From positions 1 through 64,000 of the forward strand of contig JAFAZC010000202.1 of NCBI GenBank assembly GCA_019239965.1: a stretch of 64,000 nucleotides of DNA, in the 5' to 3' direction. The notes under the pieces are model-generated. The model saw only the letters and a list, made by a program, of their open reading frames with translations. It was not told where the DNA came from and searched no databases. Made by a program: the position numbers and the translations under genes. How positions within the stretch are numbered: position 1 is the first letter of the stretch; each line of letters opens with the position of its first letter. This DNA is from Kutzneria sp. Lineage in GTDB: Bacteria > Actinomycetota > Actinomycetes > Mycobacteriales > Pseudonocardiaceae. Shown here in pieces: positions 37,204-47,440 of this stretch.

Positions 37204-37260
37204 CCCTACCGCTTCGAGTAGCACCATGATTCCGCGTCTCGGCCACCTCGGCAGGCGGGA

Positions 37261-37896
37261 TCAGACGACTCCCTCGAGATCGTCCAACAGCCTCCGGCCG
37301 CGCCGAACGATCTCGCTGGCCGCCAACACGGCCACCCCAATGACACACAGAAGGACATAGCCATCGGTGAACCTCTGGTAAGGGGGGTGGCCCTGGGGGG
37401 TCATCATCGCGGATGCCACGAACGTCGCGCCGGAGTCCAGCACGGCGGCAACGATCGAGCCAAGAGTCAGCGTCCAACCGGCCTTGGTCAACAGCCCGAC
37501 CGCCTCGGCGGAGAACAGGAGTCGATCAGCTCGCCGTCCAAGGTGAACCGCCTTGGCCAGCCAGTTCAGGGACAGCAGCCCGACGAGCACGCCGGGGAAC
37601 CAGGTGAGGAAGTACAGCGCACCGGTGAGAGTCGGATGGTGGGGATCGCGGACCGTCACCGTGATGTCGTGGGGTAGGACATCTGCGCCCGGCTTGACGA
37701 TGCCGGTCAGGGGCGGTTGAGGAGCGGGCACTGATACGTCGATGCCGGCGCTGATACCCACACTGTGGAAGGCGATGGCATAGTTGCCGACGACACCAAC
37801 GGCCGCGCTCATCACGGCCAAGCCGAACCCCAACGAGAGCAACACGTTGAGCGCGCCGAGCCAACGCGCCGCCGACCGGACCGGGATGTCTGTCAC
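37261..37896 (-). CDS. DUF2975-like membrane protein
   Basis: 211 residues with four membrane segments (near 15-40, 95-115, 135-160, 180-200) and a charged C-terminus ending RRLLDDLEGVV, which resembles the end of DUF2975 proteins. Those are usually followed by a small Cro/CI-type regulator, but none is present here. GTG 37896 follows AAGGGGG. A large perfect palindrome covers the promoter. Family call is tentative. Confidence 0.6.
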   Translation of the reverse strand: MTDIPVRSAARWLGALNVLLSLGFGLAVMSAAVGVVGNYAIAFHSVGISAGIDVSVPAPQPPLTGIVKPGADVLPHDITVTVRDPHHPTLTGALYFLTWFPGVLVGLLSLNWLAKAVHLGRRADRLLFSAEAVGLLTKAGWTLTLGSIVAAVLDSGATFVASAMMTPQGHPPYQRFTDGYVLLCVIGVAVLAASEIVRRGRRLLDDLEGVV

Positions 37897-37900
37897 GAAG

Positions 37901-37951
37901 CCCCCTTGTTTATCGTTTATCGATCACATCGATAAACGATAAACAAGGGGG
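37901..37951. repeat. 24-bp perfect inverted repeat over DUF2975-like promoter
   Basis: Arms 37901-37924 and 37928-37951 are perfectly complementary, with CAC between. Each arm contains two tandem GATAAAC/GTTTATC units. On the minus strand a -35 TTGACG lies at 37959-37964, and the -10 (TATCGT, 17 bp later) falls inside the palindrome. The other arm reaches the ribosome-binding site. It can act as a repressor operator and would also form an RNA hairpin masking the start. Confidence 0.8.
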
Positions 37952-38049
37952 GAGGTTCCGTCAACCAATTCCCTGGTTCGAAGTGGACTGCGAATCTCCG
38001 ATACGTAATCAGCCGACAAAGCCGGGCAAGGACGGCCCACCACGATACA

Positions 38050-38074
38050 AGAAACCCAGGCCTTCTGACCTGGG
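38050..38074 (-). terminator. Terminator of tRNA-Lys
   Basis: On the minus strand CCCAGG, an 8-nt loop and CCTGGG are followed by TTTCTTG, seven bases past the tRNA 3' end. A typical intrinsic terminator. Confidence 0.75.
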
Positions 38075-38080
38075 GACTTG

Positions 38081-38153
<73 letters not shown>

Positions 38154-38184
38154 GAACCAGGATCTCTCCTGGCGACGGCAGAAA

Positions 38185-38213
38185 CTTAGCACACGGCACG
38201 CAGCGCTCTCCAA
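38185..38213 (-). promoter_or_regulatory. Promoter of tRNA-Lys
   Basis: On the minus strand TTGGAG (38208-38213) and GCTAAG (38185-38190) are separated by exactly 17 bp and lie 32 bp before the tRNA. The same GCTAAG sequence precedes tRNA-His. Confidence 0.6.
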
Positions 38214-38283
38214 CCGGTCGGCGGCCGCCGTGCCCGTCGGCAAGTGTCCAGGTCAACCGCTGAGACGGGGCACCGGGGGTTCA

Positions 38284-39033
38284 CTACACCTCGTGGCCGC
38301 TCGGTCTGTCCACAGGCACGGACGGCTCCCGCTTTCGTCGGAGCGCGTCGATCCCGTCTAGCATGCGCTCCACCGCGAAGTCGAAGCGACGGGCCAGGTC
38401 GGGGCCGGTGATCTCGGTCGCGAGCGCGAGCGTGTTGGGGTACTCCGCCACCGGGAGCTCCGCCAGGTGGTCACGGATACCGTCTAGGAACTCTCTGGGT
38501 GGCATGCCGTTCTTGACCTGGACGGACAACGGGGCCTGCTCGTTGGCCACGAACCCCAGCACAGTGACTATGAGGAAGTAACAGGCGTAGGCGGTGTCGT
38601 GCCCGTCCAACCCTGTCGACCGCAACGCACCGAGGATCGCCTCCATGCACCGCAGCCGATTCGACCCGGTGGAGAAGCGTCCGGCCAACAGACGCGCGGA
38701 GTCTCGGCGTGCCAGCAAATAGCAACGCATCTCCCGCAGGAACGTGGCGAGACCGACTCGCCAGTCGACCGAGTCGAGTGGAGACCGTGTGTCCACATCG
38801 GCCAGCAGCTCATCGGAGAGCAGGTCGAGCAGTTCGTCCTTGTCCCGGACGTGCCAGTACATCGAGGCCGCACGCACACCGAGTTCTTCAGCAACGTTGC
38901 GCATGGTGAGCGCATCCAGGCCGTTACGTTCCAACACTCGCAGGCCCGCGGCGAGCACCGCCTCCCGGCTGACCACCGACTCGCCCGCGGGCGGCCGTCC
39001 CCTGCGTCGCTTCTGGGGGCGTATGCTGTCCAC
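38284..39033 (-). CDS. TetR family regulator with TetR-type C-terminal domain
   Basis: 249 residues. A basic N-terminus (RPQKRRRGRPPAGE) precedes the helix-turn-helix (LTMRNVAEELGVRAASMYWHVRDKDELLDLL). The C-terminal half has the all-helical architecture of the TetR_C group. It is divergent from an AMP-dependent ligase, its probable target. The GTG at 39033 has no ribosome-binding site, and TAGATT lies six bases before it, which suggests a leaderless message. Confidence 0.9.
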   Translation of the reverse strand: MDSIRPQKRRRGRPPAGESVVSREAVLAAGLRVLERNGLDALTMRNVAEELGVRAASMYWHVRDKDELLDLLSDELLADVDTRSPLDSVDWRVGLATFLREMRCYLLARRDSARLLAGRFSTGSNRLRCMEAILGALRSTGLDGHDTAYACYFLIVTVLGFVANEQAPLSVQVKNGMPPREFLDGIRDHLAELPVAEYPNTLALATEITGPDLARRFDFAVERMLDGIDALRRKREPSVPVDRPSGHEV

Positions 39034-39071
39034 GATATTAATCTAACACTGTTCGTTAAGGAGTGCGGAGC
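39034..39071. promoter_or_regulatory. TetR operator between divergent TetR and AMP-ligase genes
   Basis: AACA-C-TGTT (39045-39053) is a perfect 9-bp palindrome within a longer, weakly symmetric AT-rich sequence. AAGGAG (39058-39063) to its right is the ribosome-binding site of the ligase. The site lies over the -10 of the regulator, so it is well placed for autorepression. Confidence 0.5.
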
Positions 39072-40577
39072 GTGCCCGAGGCGATCCGGGAGTACATCGA
39101 CGACGCGATGGCGACGACGGCGCGCCGGGCCGACCGGCCGGCGATCATGCACGGCGACCGCGTACTGCGCTTCGCTGATCTGATGGATGAGGTCCACCGA
39201 CTCGCCCACGGGCTGGAGGCTCTCGGCCTGCGGCGCGGTGACGGGCTGGGCCTGCTGGCGGCGAACCCACCCGAAGCGCTCACCATCCGGTTCGCCGCGT
39301 TCCTGCTCGGACTCCGCTTCACCGCCGTGCACCTCGGCCCGACCACCCAGGGTCTGGCCCACATCATGCGGGATGCCGAACTCACGGCGGTGGTGTTCGA
39401 TCCCGTGCGTCCCGCACCCGGCGGCCCGGTCCCCCAGCTCGCGGCGGGCATCCCGCATGTGCTGTCGCTGGACGACATGGCGGCGTTGGCCGCCGAGCAG
39501 TCCGTCGAGCCGGTGTCGGCGCGGGCACGGGACTCCGACATCGCCAAGCTGACCTACACCGGCGGGACGACCGGCCTGCCCAAGGGAGTGCCCACCACGT
39601 ACGGCAGGTTGCTCGCGTCCTACCGGTCATGGGGATTCGGGGACATCCAGGTCCCCGACGACCTGCGGCTGCTCGCGGTCACCCCCACCGCCCACGCCAC
39701 CGGCGACATGGCGATCGGCATGCTGATGATCGGGGTTGCCGTGGAGCTGCATGACGAGTTCGATGCCGACGCGGTGCTTGGCTCGCTGGCCTCGGGGCAG
39801 GTCGCCACCTATCTGTATCCGTCGCTGCTCTACCGGCTGCTGGACCACCCGGCCACCGCCACCACGGACCTATCCAACCTTGTCCTCCTCAGCTACGGCA
39901 GCGCGCCAGCCTCGCCGTCCAGGCTGCGGCAGGCCCTGGACCGCCTTGGCCCGGTCCTGCAGCAGACCTACGCCTCCACCGAGGCGCCGGCTATCGCCAT
40001 GCTCTATCCGCATGAGCACAAGGCGGAGCTGCTGTCCTCGGTGGGCCGGCCGCTTCCCGGTGTACGCGTGGACATCCGGTCCGCTGACGGCCGCTCGCTT
40101 CCGGTTGGCGGTGTCGGCGAGGTGTGCGTCCAGTCGTCCTCGGTGATGGCGGGGTACTGGCGGCGGCCGGGCGAGACCGCCATGGCGCTGCGCGACGGCT
40201 GGCTGTACACCGGTGATCTCGGCCGGCTCGACGAGGACGGCTACCTGTACCTGGTCGGCCGCGTCAAGGACATGATCATCGTAGACGGGCACAACTGCTA
40301 CGCGGCCCCTATCGAGCACGCCCTGACCAGCCATCCCGGCGTGCGGCACGCGGCGGTGGTCGGCGCGCCGAGCGAGCGCACCGGAGAGGAGATGCACGCC
40401 TTCGTGGTGTGCGAACCAGAGGCCGTCATCGATACCGAGCAGTTGCGTGCCGCGGTGCACGAACAACTCACCGCCGTGGACGTGCCCGCCGCGGTGTGGT
40501 TCGTCGACGCACTGCCACTAACCACGTTCGGCAAACCCGACAAGGCCGCACTTCGAGCGATGATCCGGTCCGGATGA
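39072..40577 (+). CDS. AMP-dependent acyl-CoA synthetase/ligase
   Basis: 501 residues. Adenylate-forming signatures: LTYTGGTTGLPKGVP, QTYASTEAP, YTGDLGRLDEDGYLYLVGRVKDMI and the terminal lysine in TFGKPDKAAL. Acid substrate unknown. GTG 39072, eight bases after AAGGAG, was preferred to GTG 39063. It is controlled by the divergent TetR regulator, and the convergent hotdog thioesterase 20 bp downstream may act on the same acyl-CoA pool. Confidence 0.9.
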   Translation: MPEAIREYIDDAMATTARRADRPAIMHGDRVLRFADLMDEVHRLAHGLEALGLRRGDGLGLLAANPPEALTIRFAAFLLGLRFTAVHLGPTTQGLAHIMRDAELTAVVFDPVRPAPGGPVPQLAAGIPHVLSLDDMAALAAEQSVEPVSARARDSDIAKLTYTGGTTGLPKGVPTTYGRLLASYRSWGFGDIQVPDDLRLLAVTPTAHATGDMAIGMLMIGVAVELHDEFDADAVLGSLASGQVATYLYPSLLYRLLDHPATATTDLSNLVLLSYGSAPASPSRLRQALDRLGPVLQQTYASTEAPAIAMLYPHEHKAELLSSVGRPLPGVRVDIRSADGRSLPVGGVGEVCVQSSSVMAGYWRRPGETAMALRDGWLYTGDLGRLDEDGYLYLVGRVKDMIIVDGHNCYAAPIEHALTSHPGVRHAAVVGAPSERTGEEMHAFVVCEPEAVIDTEQLRAAVHEQLTAVDVPAAVWFVDALPLTTFGKPDKAALRAMIRSG

Positions 40578-40596
40578 AGCCCGCGGCTGAATCTTG

Positions 40597-41049
40597 TCAG
40601 GCGCGTGGGCGCCAGCGCCTCCACTGCGCTGTGGCCTCGGCACGGGGTTTGTCGTCCCACACGAGCGACACGTCGACCGTCATCTGCGTCTCGGACACTT
40701 CCCGCAACGACGCCAGCAGCTCGACGGGGTCGTACAACGGCGATGGACGCAGGTAGCGAACGGCCAGCCCGGCCGTCACGTAGGGCAGGGCGGCGTCGCC
40801 GAGCGGCTTCCACCCTCGCCGGTCCGCCTCAAGCATCACGGCCGCCGCGCTGTGACAGTCCAGCACGGTGCAGATGATGCCACCGTTGAGAAAACCGATG
40901 CCATTGTCGTGCTCCGGCCACGGTGTGAACGTCGCCGTCACCACACCGTCGTCACCGGGATAGCTACGCAGCCGCAACCCTCTGCTGTTGGCGTGGCCGC
41001 AGCCGAAACAAGAGAGGTCCGGGTACAAGCGTTCCTGAATGCTGATCAT
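40597..41049 (-). CDS. Hotdog-fold thioesterase (PaaI/4HBT-like)
   Basis: 150 residues. CFGCGHANSRGLRL near the start and FLNGGIICTVLDCHSAAAV in the central helix are typical of hotdog acyl-CoA thioesterases in actinobacteria, where the acidic residue after the glycines acts in catalysis. Predicted to hydrolyse an acyl-CoA. Convergent with the AMP-ligase. Confidence 0.85.
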   Translation of the reverse strand: MISIQERLYPDLSCFGCGHANSRGLRLRSYPGDDGVVTATFTPWPEHDNGIGFLNGGIICTVLDCHSAAAVMLEADRRGWKPLGDAALPYVTAGLAVRYLRPSPLYDPVELLASLREVSETQMTVDVSLVWDDKPRAEATAQWRRWRPRA

Positions 41050-41122
41050 GCGGTGAACAGTAAGCGGCCATCCTCGACATCGACCGAACAGGGCAACCGT
41101 GCCACTGGGTGTGCTGGACGGT

Positions 41123-41815
41123 TCACAGCAGCTGAGCTGCCTCAGTCATCCGGCGGCGCCGCCCTTCGGGTGGCTGTCGGGGGCAACTCGCACATGTGGC
41201 GGCCCCGACCTGGTAGATCAGGCAGCAGGAGATCCGCCGGACCAGAGGAACGGGCTGAGTTCGTCCGTCGATGGCCACCTCAACGAACCTCGGCATCGGC
41301 ATCGGGACGCCAATCGCCTCGGCGAGTCGCCTCGCCGAGGTGACTCCGCGGCCCGCGGCGCCCTGTTCTCGCCAAGCGCCGAGCAGCGCATTGGCCAGTG
41401 AGTCAGCGGCGACCGCCCACAACGGCCTAGGGCGCATCTCGGCCACGCCGGCGAGCGTGTCCACGATGGCGCCGATGGACCGCCGCAGCCCGTCAGCAAG
41501 GGAGTCCATATCAGACAGCCAGGCCATGGGTTGCGCGGAGAGCAGCTGACCACCGTCACCAACGGACAGACGCGTTCGGCACAGTGCTGGGTCGGGCGGC
41601 GGGTCGCCGGCCGCAAGCCGGGCAGCCAACGGGGTGAACAGCACAAAACTGGCCATGTACCACCACAGTGTGCCCGCGACCCGGGAATCCCCTGTTGCCC
41701 ACTGCCGTCCAGCCGCGTCGACCATCTCACCAAGCATGTCCGGGTCGGCAAGCGAATCGGCGGTCATGATCCGCTCGGTCACGGGATGCCGGCGTTCCTT
41801 CTCGGTATCAGCCAT
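41123..41815 (-). CDS. FhuF-like (2Fe-2S) ferric-iron reductase-type protein
   Basis: 230 residues. The C-terminus carries [20 protein letters not shown], a CC-x9-C-x2-C cluster much like the [2Fe-2S] site of FhuF siderophore reductases (usually x10). The body ([18 protein letters not shown]) also fits that family in actinobacteria. It would reduce ferric siderophores in the cytosol. ATG 41815 lies inside the end of the PxpA-like gene (ATGgcTGA), so the two are translationally coupled, an unexpected pairing. GTG 41830 is an alternative start. Confidence 0.75.
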   Translation of the reverse strand: MADTEKERRHPVTERIMTADSLADPDMLGEMVDAAGRQWATGDSRVAGTLWWYMASFVLFTPLAARLAAGDPPPDPALCRTRLSVGDGGQLLSAQPMAWLSDMDSLADGLRRSIGAIVDTLAGVAEMRPRPLWAVAADSLANALLGAWREQGAAGRGVTSARRLAEAIGVPMPMPRFVEVAIDGRTQPVPLVRRISCCLIYQVGAATCASCPRQPPEGRRRRMTEAAQLL

Positions 41816-42593
41816 GCGGATGGGAACCACTCAGGTCGACGAATGCTCGGATGTCCACTCCAGCTTCGACAAGACCGGATCGAATCCGGCTGGCGATCTC
41901 GACCGCTCCGGGCGTGTCGCCATGCACGCACAGCGATCGGGGCCTGAGGCCGACAGTGCGTCCGTCGACGGCGACCACGCTGCCCTCACGGACCATGCGC
42001 AGGGCACGTGCCACCACCTCGTCGGCATCGTGCAGGACGGCTCCGGTCACCCGGCGGGAGACCAGCGTCCCCTCTGCGGTGTAGGCGCGGTCCACGAAGG
42101 CTTCGTGCACCGTGGCCAGCCCGGCGGATTCCGCCTGGCGCAACCATTCCGAGCCAGGCAGCCCGAGCACTGGCATGCTGCGGTCGTACCGCAGGACGCC
42201 TTCGACGACGGCGGCCGCCTGTTCGGTGTGGGTGACGATGGCGTTGTAGAGCGCGCCGTGCGGTTTGACGTACTGAACCCGGGAACCGGCGATCCTTGCG
42301 AACCCGTCCAGCGCCGCTATCTGATAGATCACATCGTTGGTGAGCTCCTCAGGGACCACGTCGATGAATCGTCTGCCGAATCCTGAAAGGTCGCGGTAGC
42401 CCACCTGCGCGCCGATCGCCACACCGCGCTCGACGGCGAGCTCGGTGACCTTCCGCAGCACCGAGGGGTCCCCCGCATGGAATCCGCACGCGATGTTCGC
42501 GCTGGACACGATGTCCAGCAACGCGTCGTCGTCTCCCAGCGTCCAGACGCCGAAGCCCTCGCCGAGGTCGCTGTTTAGGTCGACCGCCGTCAT
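41808..42593 (-). CDS. pxpA: LamB/YcsF family 5-oxoprolinase subunit A (PxpA-like)
   Basis: 261 residues: [23 protein letters not shown], given here as [11 protein letters not shown], then [22 protein letters not shown] and [13 protein letters not shown] are diagnostic. PxpA works with PxpB and PxpC to open 5-oxoproline to glutamate using ATP. No pxpB or pxpC gene is nearby, so its partners are elsewhere or its role differs. ATG 42593 gives the family start; ATG 42623 is also in frame. Confidence 0.9.
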   Translation of the reverse strand: MTAVDLNSDLGEGFGVWTLGDDDALLDIVSSANIACGFHAGDPSVLRKVTELAVERGVAIGAQVGYRDLSGFGRRFIDVVPEELTNDVIYQIAALDGFARIAGSRVQYVKPHGALYNAIVTHTEQAAAVVEGVLRYDRSMPVLGLPGSEWLRQAESAGLATVHEAFVDRAYTAEGTLVSRRVTGAVLHDADEVVARALRMVREGSVVAVDGRTVGLRPRSLCVHGDTPGAVEIASRIRSGLVEAGVDIRAFVDLSGSHPHG

Positions 42594-42733
42594 GGGAAGC
42601 AGTCTGGCACTGTTGGGCGCCATTGGGTATCGACATGCCGATGCCCGGTGCTGCCGCTGTCACCGCCCCGGCGTCGGAACGAGCACGGATTCAGCCAGGT
42701 CGGCGGGACACGGCCGAGCAGCGTCAGCTGTTC

Positions 42734-44989
42734 TCACGGCCGACGGCTTTGAAATCTACGCAGCCGCAGGCTGTTGGATACCACGAACACGCTGGAGAAC
42801 GCCATCGTGGCCCCGGCGATCATGGGGTTGAGCAACCCGAGTGCGGCCAGAGGCAGCGCGCCGAGGTTGTAGGCGAACGCCCAGAACAGGTTCCCCTTGA
42901 TCGTGTTCAGGGTGCGGCGGGCGAGCCGGATCGCGTCGACCGCGGTGAGCAGGTCACCACGTGTCAGGGTGAGGTCGCTCGCCTCGATGGCGACATCGGT
43001 CCCGGTCCCCATCGCCATTCCGAGATCGGCCGTTGCCAAAGCAGCGGCGTCGTTGACGCCGTCGCCCACCATCGCAACCACATGTCCATTCGACTGTAGG
43101 GCCTTGATCACGTCAACCTTGCCGCTGGGCAGGACCTCCGTGTGCACCTCGGTGATTCCGATTTCGGCCGCGACCGAACGGGCCACCGCCTCGTTGTCAC
43201 CGGTGAGCAGGACGGTGCGCAGTCCCAGCTTGCGCAGCTCGCGGATCGCCTCAATGGACGTGGGTTTGATCGTGTCAGCCATGACAAGGACCGCACGCGC
43301 CCGGCCGTCCCAGCCGACCGCGACGGCCGTGCATCCTTTCGCTTCCGCCTCCTGCTTGTTTCCTGCCAAGGTGCCGGTCAGCTCCATGCCGTACTGCCGG
43401 AGCAGTCGTGTGCGTCCGGCGAGGACCTCATGGCCCTCGACGAACCCCCGAACGCCCACACCTTCCAGATTCTGGAAGTCCTTCACGGCGGGAAGTTCAC
43501 CGGAGCGCTCGGCCGCCCGTGCCGTGATCGCTTTGCCGATGGGGTGTTCCGACGCGTGCTCGAGCGCGCCGGCGAGCCGCAGCACCTCTGCCTCGTTCAC
43601 GCCGTCGGCCACATGCACCTCGACAAGGCTCATCTGTCCTGTGGTCACGGTGCCGGTCTTGTCGAGCACCACGGTGTCCACCCGGCGAGTCGACTCGAGC
43701 ACCTCAGGGCCTTTGATAAGGATTCCGAGCTGCGCTCCCCGACCGGTGCCCACCATCAGGGCGGTGGGGGTCGCCAACCCGAGCGCACACGGACACGCCA
43801 CAACGAGCACGGCGACCGCGGCCGTGAAGGCGGCGACCGGTGCGGCGTCCATCGCGAGCCAGGCGACCAGAGTGATGAGGGCGAGCATGATGACAGTCGG
43901 AACGAACACCGCGGAGATCCGGTCGGCGAGCCGCTGCGCTCTCGCCTTGCCGTTCTGCGCCTCGGTCACCAGTCGGGTCAGCTGGGCGAGCTGGGTGTCT
44001 GACCCGATCCTGGTCGCCCGCACGATCACGCGGCCACCCACGTTGACCGTGGCTCCGGTGACCACATCACCGGGGCGGACCTCGACCGGAGTGGACTCAC
44101 CGGTGAGCATGCTCGTGTCCACCGCCGAGCTGCCCTCGTCCACAACACCGTCGGTGGCGATCTTCTCACCCGGGCGCACCAGGAACTTCTCGCCGATCCG
44201 CAGTTCGTCGATGCTGACCCGCAGCTCTCGTCCGTCCCGCAGCACCACGACGTCTTTGGCGCCAAGCTCGAACAGCGCCCGAAGGGCGGCTCCCGCCCTG
44301 TGCTTCGACCGTGCCTCGATATAGCGCCCGGACAGGACGAAGGCTGTCACCCCGGCGGCCACCTCAAGGTAGATGCCGCCTTGACCGGGATCGCGTCGGA
44401 GGGTGAACTCGAACACGTCATGCATACCTGAGGTTCCCGCGGTCCCGAAGAACAGCGCATACAGCGACCACAGAAAAGCAGTCCCGACACCCAGTGAGAT
44501 CAGAGTGTCCATTGTCGACGTTCCGTGCTTGAGAGCGCGCCAGGCCGCGACGTGGAACGGCAGGGCTCCCCACACGACTACCGGGGCCGTCAGCGTCAGG
44601 GAGAACCACTGCCAGTTGGTGAACTGCAATGCCGGGACCATCGCGAGTACGATCACCGGTGCCGCCAATACGACCGAGACGATCAGCCTCTGCCGCAGCG
44701 ATCTGGTTGGGTCGTCCCGCTCGTCCTCGTCCTCGGCATCTCGCCGAGCGGGCAGTACGGCCGTGTAACCGGCCGCGTGCACGGCGTCGACGAGCTGATC
44801 AGCCGAGACGTCCACGGGATGGGTGATCAGCGCCTTCTCGGTGGCGTAATTGACCGTGGCCGCCACGCCGTCGAGCTTGTTGAGCGTGCGCTCAACCCTC
44901 GCCGCGCAGGAAGCGCAGGTCATTCCCCCGATGCTCAGCTCGGTCGTGTGCAGGACCGTCAGCTGGTCGGTGTGCGTGGTCGAGCTCAT
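42734..44989 (-). CDS. copA: Copper-exporting P1B-type ATPase
   Basis: 751 residues. An N-terminal heavy-metal domain with GMTCASC, the metal-transport CPC in [14 protein letters not shown], phosphorylation site [17 protein letters not shown], and the hinge [11 protein letters not shown] are all intact. Eight membrane helices are expected. It pumps Cu(I) out of the cytosol. It is third in a csoR-copZ-copA operon, 3 bp after copZ, and will be induced by copper through the CsoR box upstream. Confidence 0.96.
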   Translation of the reverse strand: MSSTTHTDQLTVLHTTELSIGGMTCASCAARVERTLNKLDGVAATVNYATEKALITHPVDVSADQLVDAVHAAGYTAVLPARRDAEDEDERDDPTRSLRQRLIVSVVLAAPVIVLAMVPALQFTNWQWFSLTLTAPVVVWGALPFHVAAWRALKHGTSTMDTLISLGVGTAFLWSLYALFFGTAGTSGMHDVFEFTLRRDPGQGGIYLEVAAGVTAFVLSGRYIEARSKHRAGAALRALFELGAKDVVVLRDGRELRVSIDELRIGEKFLVRPGEKIATDGVVDEGSSAVDTSMLTGESTPVEVRPGDVVTGATVNVGGRVIVRATRIGSDTQLAQLTRLVTEAQNGKARAQRLADRISAVFVPTVIMLALITLVAWLAMDAAPVAAFTAAVAVLVVACPCALGLATPTALMVGTGRGAQLGILIKGPEVLESTRRVDTVVLDKTGTVTTGQMSLVEVHVADGVNEAEVLRLAGALEHASEHPIGKAITARAAERSGELPAVKDFQNLEGVGVRGFVEGHEVLAGRTRLLRQYGMELTGTLAGNKQEAEAKGCTAVAVGWDGRARAVLVMADTIKPTSIEAIRELRKLGLRTVLLTGDNEAVARSVAAEIGITEVHTEVLPSGKVDVIKALQSNGHVVAMVGDGVNDAAALATADLGMAMGTGTDVAIEASDLTLTRGDLLTAVDAIRLARRTLNTIKGNLFWAFAYNLGALPLAALGLLNPMIAGATMAFSSVFVVSNSLRLRRFQSRRP

Positions 44990-44992
44990 CGA

Positions 44993-45202
44993 TCAGCTCC
45001 TGACGAGCTGATAGCCGGCCTCGACAACGGCCGCCCGCACCGCATCTTCGGCGAGCGGCTGCTCGCTTGCGACCGTGACACGGCCGCTGGCCACGTCGAC
45101 ATCAACGCTGGTGACACCGCCGAGCTGGCTAATCTCCTCGGTCACCGAGTTTGCACAGTGTCCGCAGGTCATGCCGGTGACGATGTAGTTGGACTCGGTC
45201 AT
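44993..45202 (-). CDS. copZ: Copper chaperone CopZ
   Basis: 69 residues, one ferredoxin-like heavy-metal-associated domain with the metal site GMTCGHC. It delivers Cu(I) to CopA, whose gene starts 3 bp downstream. ATG 45202 is preceded by GGAG. Confidence 0.95.
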   Translation of the reverse strand: MTESNYIVTGMTCGHCANSVTEEISQLGGVTSVDVDVASGRVTVASEQPLAEDAVRAAVVEAGYQLVRS

Positions 45203-45242
45203 CGGTGCCGCTCCTCATGGGTCGTTGCGGTGGGTGCGCTCG

Positions 45243-45524
45243 TCACGAGCGGACCAGCCGCGCGATCGCCGCGGTCGCTTCGCGGATCTTGACATCAGCC
45301 TCGGAGCCGCCTTCAGCGATCGCGTTGGTCACGCAGTGCCGAATGTGCTCGTTGAGCAGCTCGAGGGACACCGCCTGCAGGGCCCGCGTCGCGGCGGAGA
45401 TCTGAGTAAGCACGTCGATGCAGTACTCATCACTGGCAATCATCCGCTGCAAACCCCGGACCTGCCCCTCGATACGCCGCAGGCGACGCAGGTGGCTGTC
45501 CTTCTGCTCGCTGTAGCCGGCCAC
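45243..45524 (-). CDS. csoR: Copper-sensing repressor CsoR
   Basis: 93 residues, an all-helical CsoR/RcnR-type repressor. The Cu(I) ligands Cys (in EYCID), His and Cys (in HIRHC) are present. It releases DNA on binding copper. First gene of the copper operon, starting at GTG 45524, about 40 bp after a CsoR box. Confidence 0.96.
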   Translation of the reverse strand: MAGYSEQKDSHLRRLRRIEGQVRGLQRMIASDEYCIDVLTQISAATRALQAVSLELLNEHIRHCVTNAIAEGGSEADVKIREATAAIARLVRS

Positions 45525-45562
45525 GTGTCACCTCCCGACAGACGGACTCCGCGTCAGACTAT

Positions 45563-45579
45563 ATACCCCCAGAGGGTAT
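45563..45579. promoter_or_regulatory. CsoR operator
   Basis: ATACCC (45563-45568) and GGGTAT (45574-45579) separated by five bases form the familiar TACCC/GGGTA pseudo-palindrome recognised by CsoR proteins, just upstream of csoR. Confidence 0.85.
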
Positions 45580-45728
45580 GAGCCACGTATCTGCCGGTGC
45601 CGGCCCGCTCTCCTGCTGCCCAGGATCCGGCCCTACGCCGTGATAGCACCCTGATAGGGCGATGGTCGACAATCTCAGCGTTTTCTTTGGTCGCCGAACA
45701 CCCTGCTACGCGCCAAAGGAGTTACCTG

Positions 45729-47388
45729 ATGACACGTCGCCACCACACCCTTGCACCCAGCCATTGGTCTCCATCCCCGGCATCGTCTCCCCCGCCCTGG
45801 CCCACAGCCATCGCACCGGCGCGATCGAGACCGGTCAGCACATGTCGGTATCCGTCCCGCTGAGGCTGCACAACACCGCGGACCTGGACGCCTTCCCCGC
45901 CCAGGTCAGTGATCCCATGTCCGCACAGTACGGCCATTACCTCACCCCGGCCCAGTTCACCGAGAGATTCGGCCCCACCGCGGCCGAGGTCACCCGGGTG
46001 TCCGGCTTCCTCAGCTCAGCGGGCCTGCACGTGGACTCGGTCAGCGGCGACCGTCAGGTGGTCGTCGCCAGCGGTACCGTCGACCAGCTGCAGAAGGCGT
46101 TCAACACGACGCTGAGCCGCTAGCGGGACAGCACCGACAACCACGGCTTCTACGCCAACGACACCGCACCGCAGGTGCCACCCGACACCACGCCGATCGT
46201 GCAGGGTGTCATCGGTCTGGACGATGACGTCTCGTGGCACAAACTCTCCATAACACGCAAAGCGGGCACTCCGGACGGCTACGGCCCTGCCCAGTTACGG
46301 GGCGCCTACGACACCGGCTCGCTGGGCACCGGGGCCGGAGTGGCAGTGGCCCTGTCTGAGTTCGACGGATACCAACAGACCAACGTCTCCACCGACGACA
46401 GCCAGTTCGGGCTGACGCCGCCACAACCGCGGACCGTCTCGGTCGATGGGGCCAACTACGACGGCAGCCCTGGGGAGGGGCAGAACGAAGTCGAGCTGGA
46501 CATCGAGGTCGTCCAGGCGATGGCGCCAGCGGCGTCGACCTATGTCTACGAGGCGCCCGACTCCGGCGAGGGCGAGGTCGACATGATCAACAAGATCGTG
46601 ACGACAACAAGGTCTCGGTCGTATCGATCTCGTGGGGCGCGTGTGAACAGGACAATGATCCGGCGTCGTTCGAGGGCAGCGGGAACGCCTACAAGCGGGG
46701 CGTGGCCGAGGGCATCAGCTTCCTCGCCGCCTCCGGCGACGACGGCTCGAAGGACTGCACCTACTTTCCCACCGGCCCCAGCGTTGACGCGGTGGACTAT
46801 CCCGGATCCGACCCGAACGTGACCAGCGTCGGCGGCGCCACGCTGAGGCTCAATGGCACCAGCTACGGCTCCGAGACGGGCTGGAGTGGCTCCGGAGGCG
46901 GCACCTCGGTCCATTTCGCGGCTCCGGACTACCAGACCGGCGTGGCCGGCAAGCGGACCGTCCCGGACATCTCCGCCGACGCCGACGGTGACAACAGCGG
47001 GTACGCGATCTATTCCGCGGGAGAATGGCTCGACGCCGGTGGCGCCAGTTGTGCCACACCCGTGTGGGCCGGCTTCGCGGGGCTGGCCAATGCCAAGGTG
47101 GGTCACAGGCTCGGCAATGCCAACCCGGCGTTGTACCGGATCGGCAAGGGATCCAATGCCGCCAAGGCGTTCCACGACGTCACCGCGGGCAGCAACGGCA
47201 CGTTCCGCGCCGGTACCGGCTACGAGCAGGTGACCGGCTGGGGTTCCCTCGACGGTGCTGGTCTGGCGGCGGCACTGGCTGGCCGATTGCCCCTTCTTCT
47301 CAACGGACACTTGCGCTTTCCACGAATGCTCCGGGCCTGCCCGCGGGACGGGCGGGCCTGGAGCCTCGCTCCAGGGACACACGTGTGA
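45729..47388 (+). pseudogene. Sedolisin-type (S53) secreted protease, three lesions
   Basis: AAAGGAG precedes ATG 45729, which starts MTRRHHTLA, a signal peptide. The frame then shifts by one base (~45745-45770), and the hydrophobic core LVSIPGIVSPALA and the pro-domain (YGHYLTPAQFTERFGPT) continue in another frame. A TAG at 46121-46123 interrupts LSR-RDSTDNHGF, where a Tyr codon would fit. A one-base loss near 46600 separates DMINKIV from DNKVSVVSISWG. The catalytic domain is otherwise clear: ELDIEVVQAMAP, SGDDGS and the nucleophile Ser in GGASCATPVWAGF. The ancestral enzyme was a pro-kumamolisin-like acid peptidase. Confidence 0.85.
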
Positions 47389-47440
47389 ACCAGGCACAGT
47401 CGGGTACTCAGGGGCGAGACGAGAAAGGGAGTGATCGTTG

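Noticed and set aside
42897-44324. 475-codon plus-strand frame opposite copA
   Set aside because: Ser/Thr/Arg-rich composition without motifs, fully antisense to an intact P-type ATPase.
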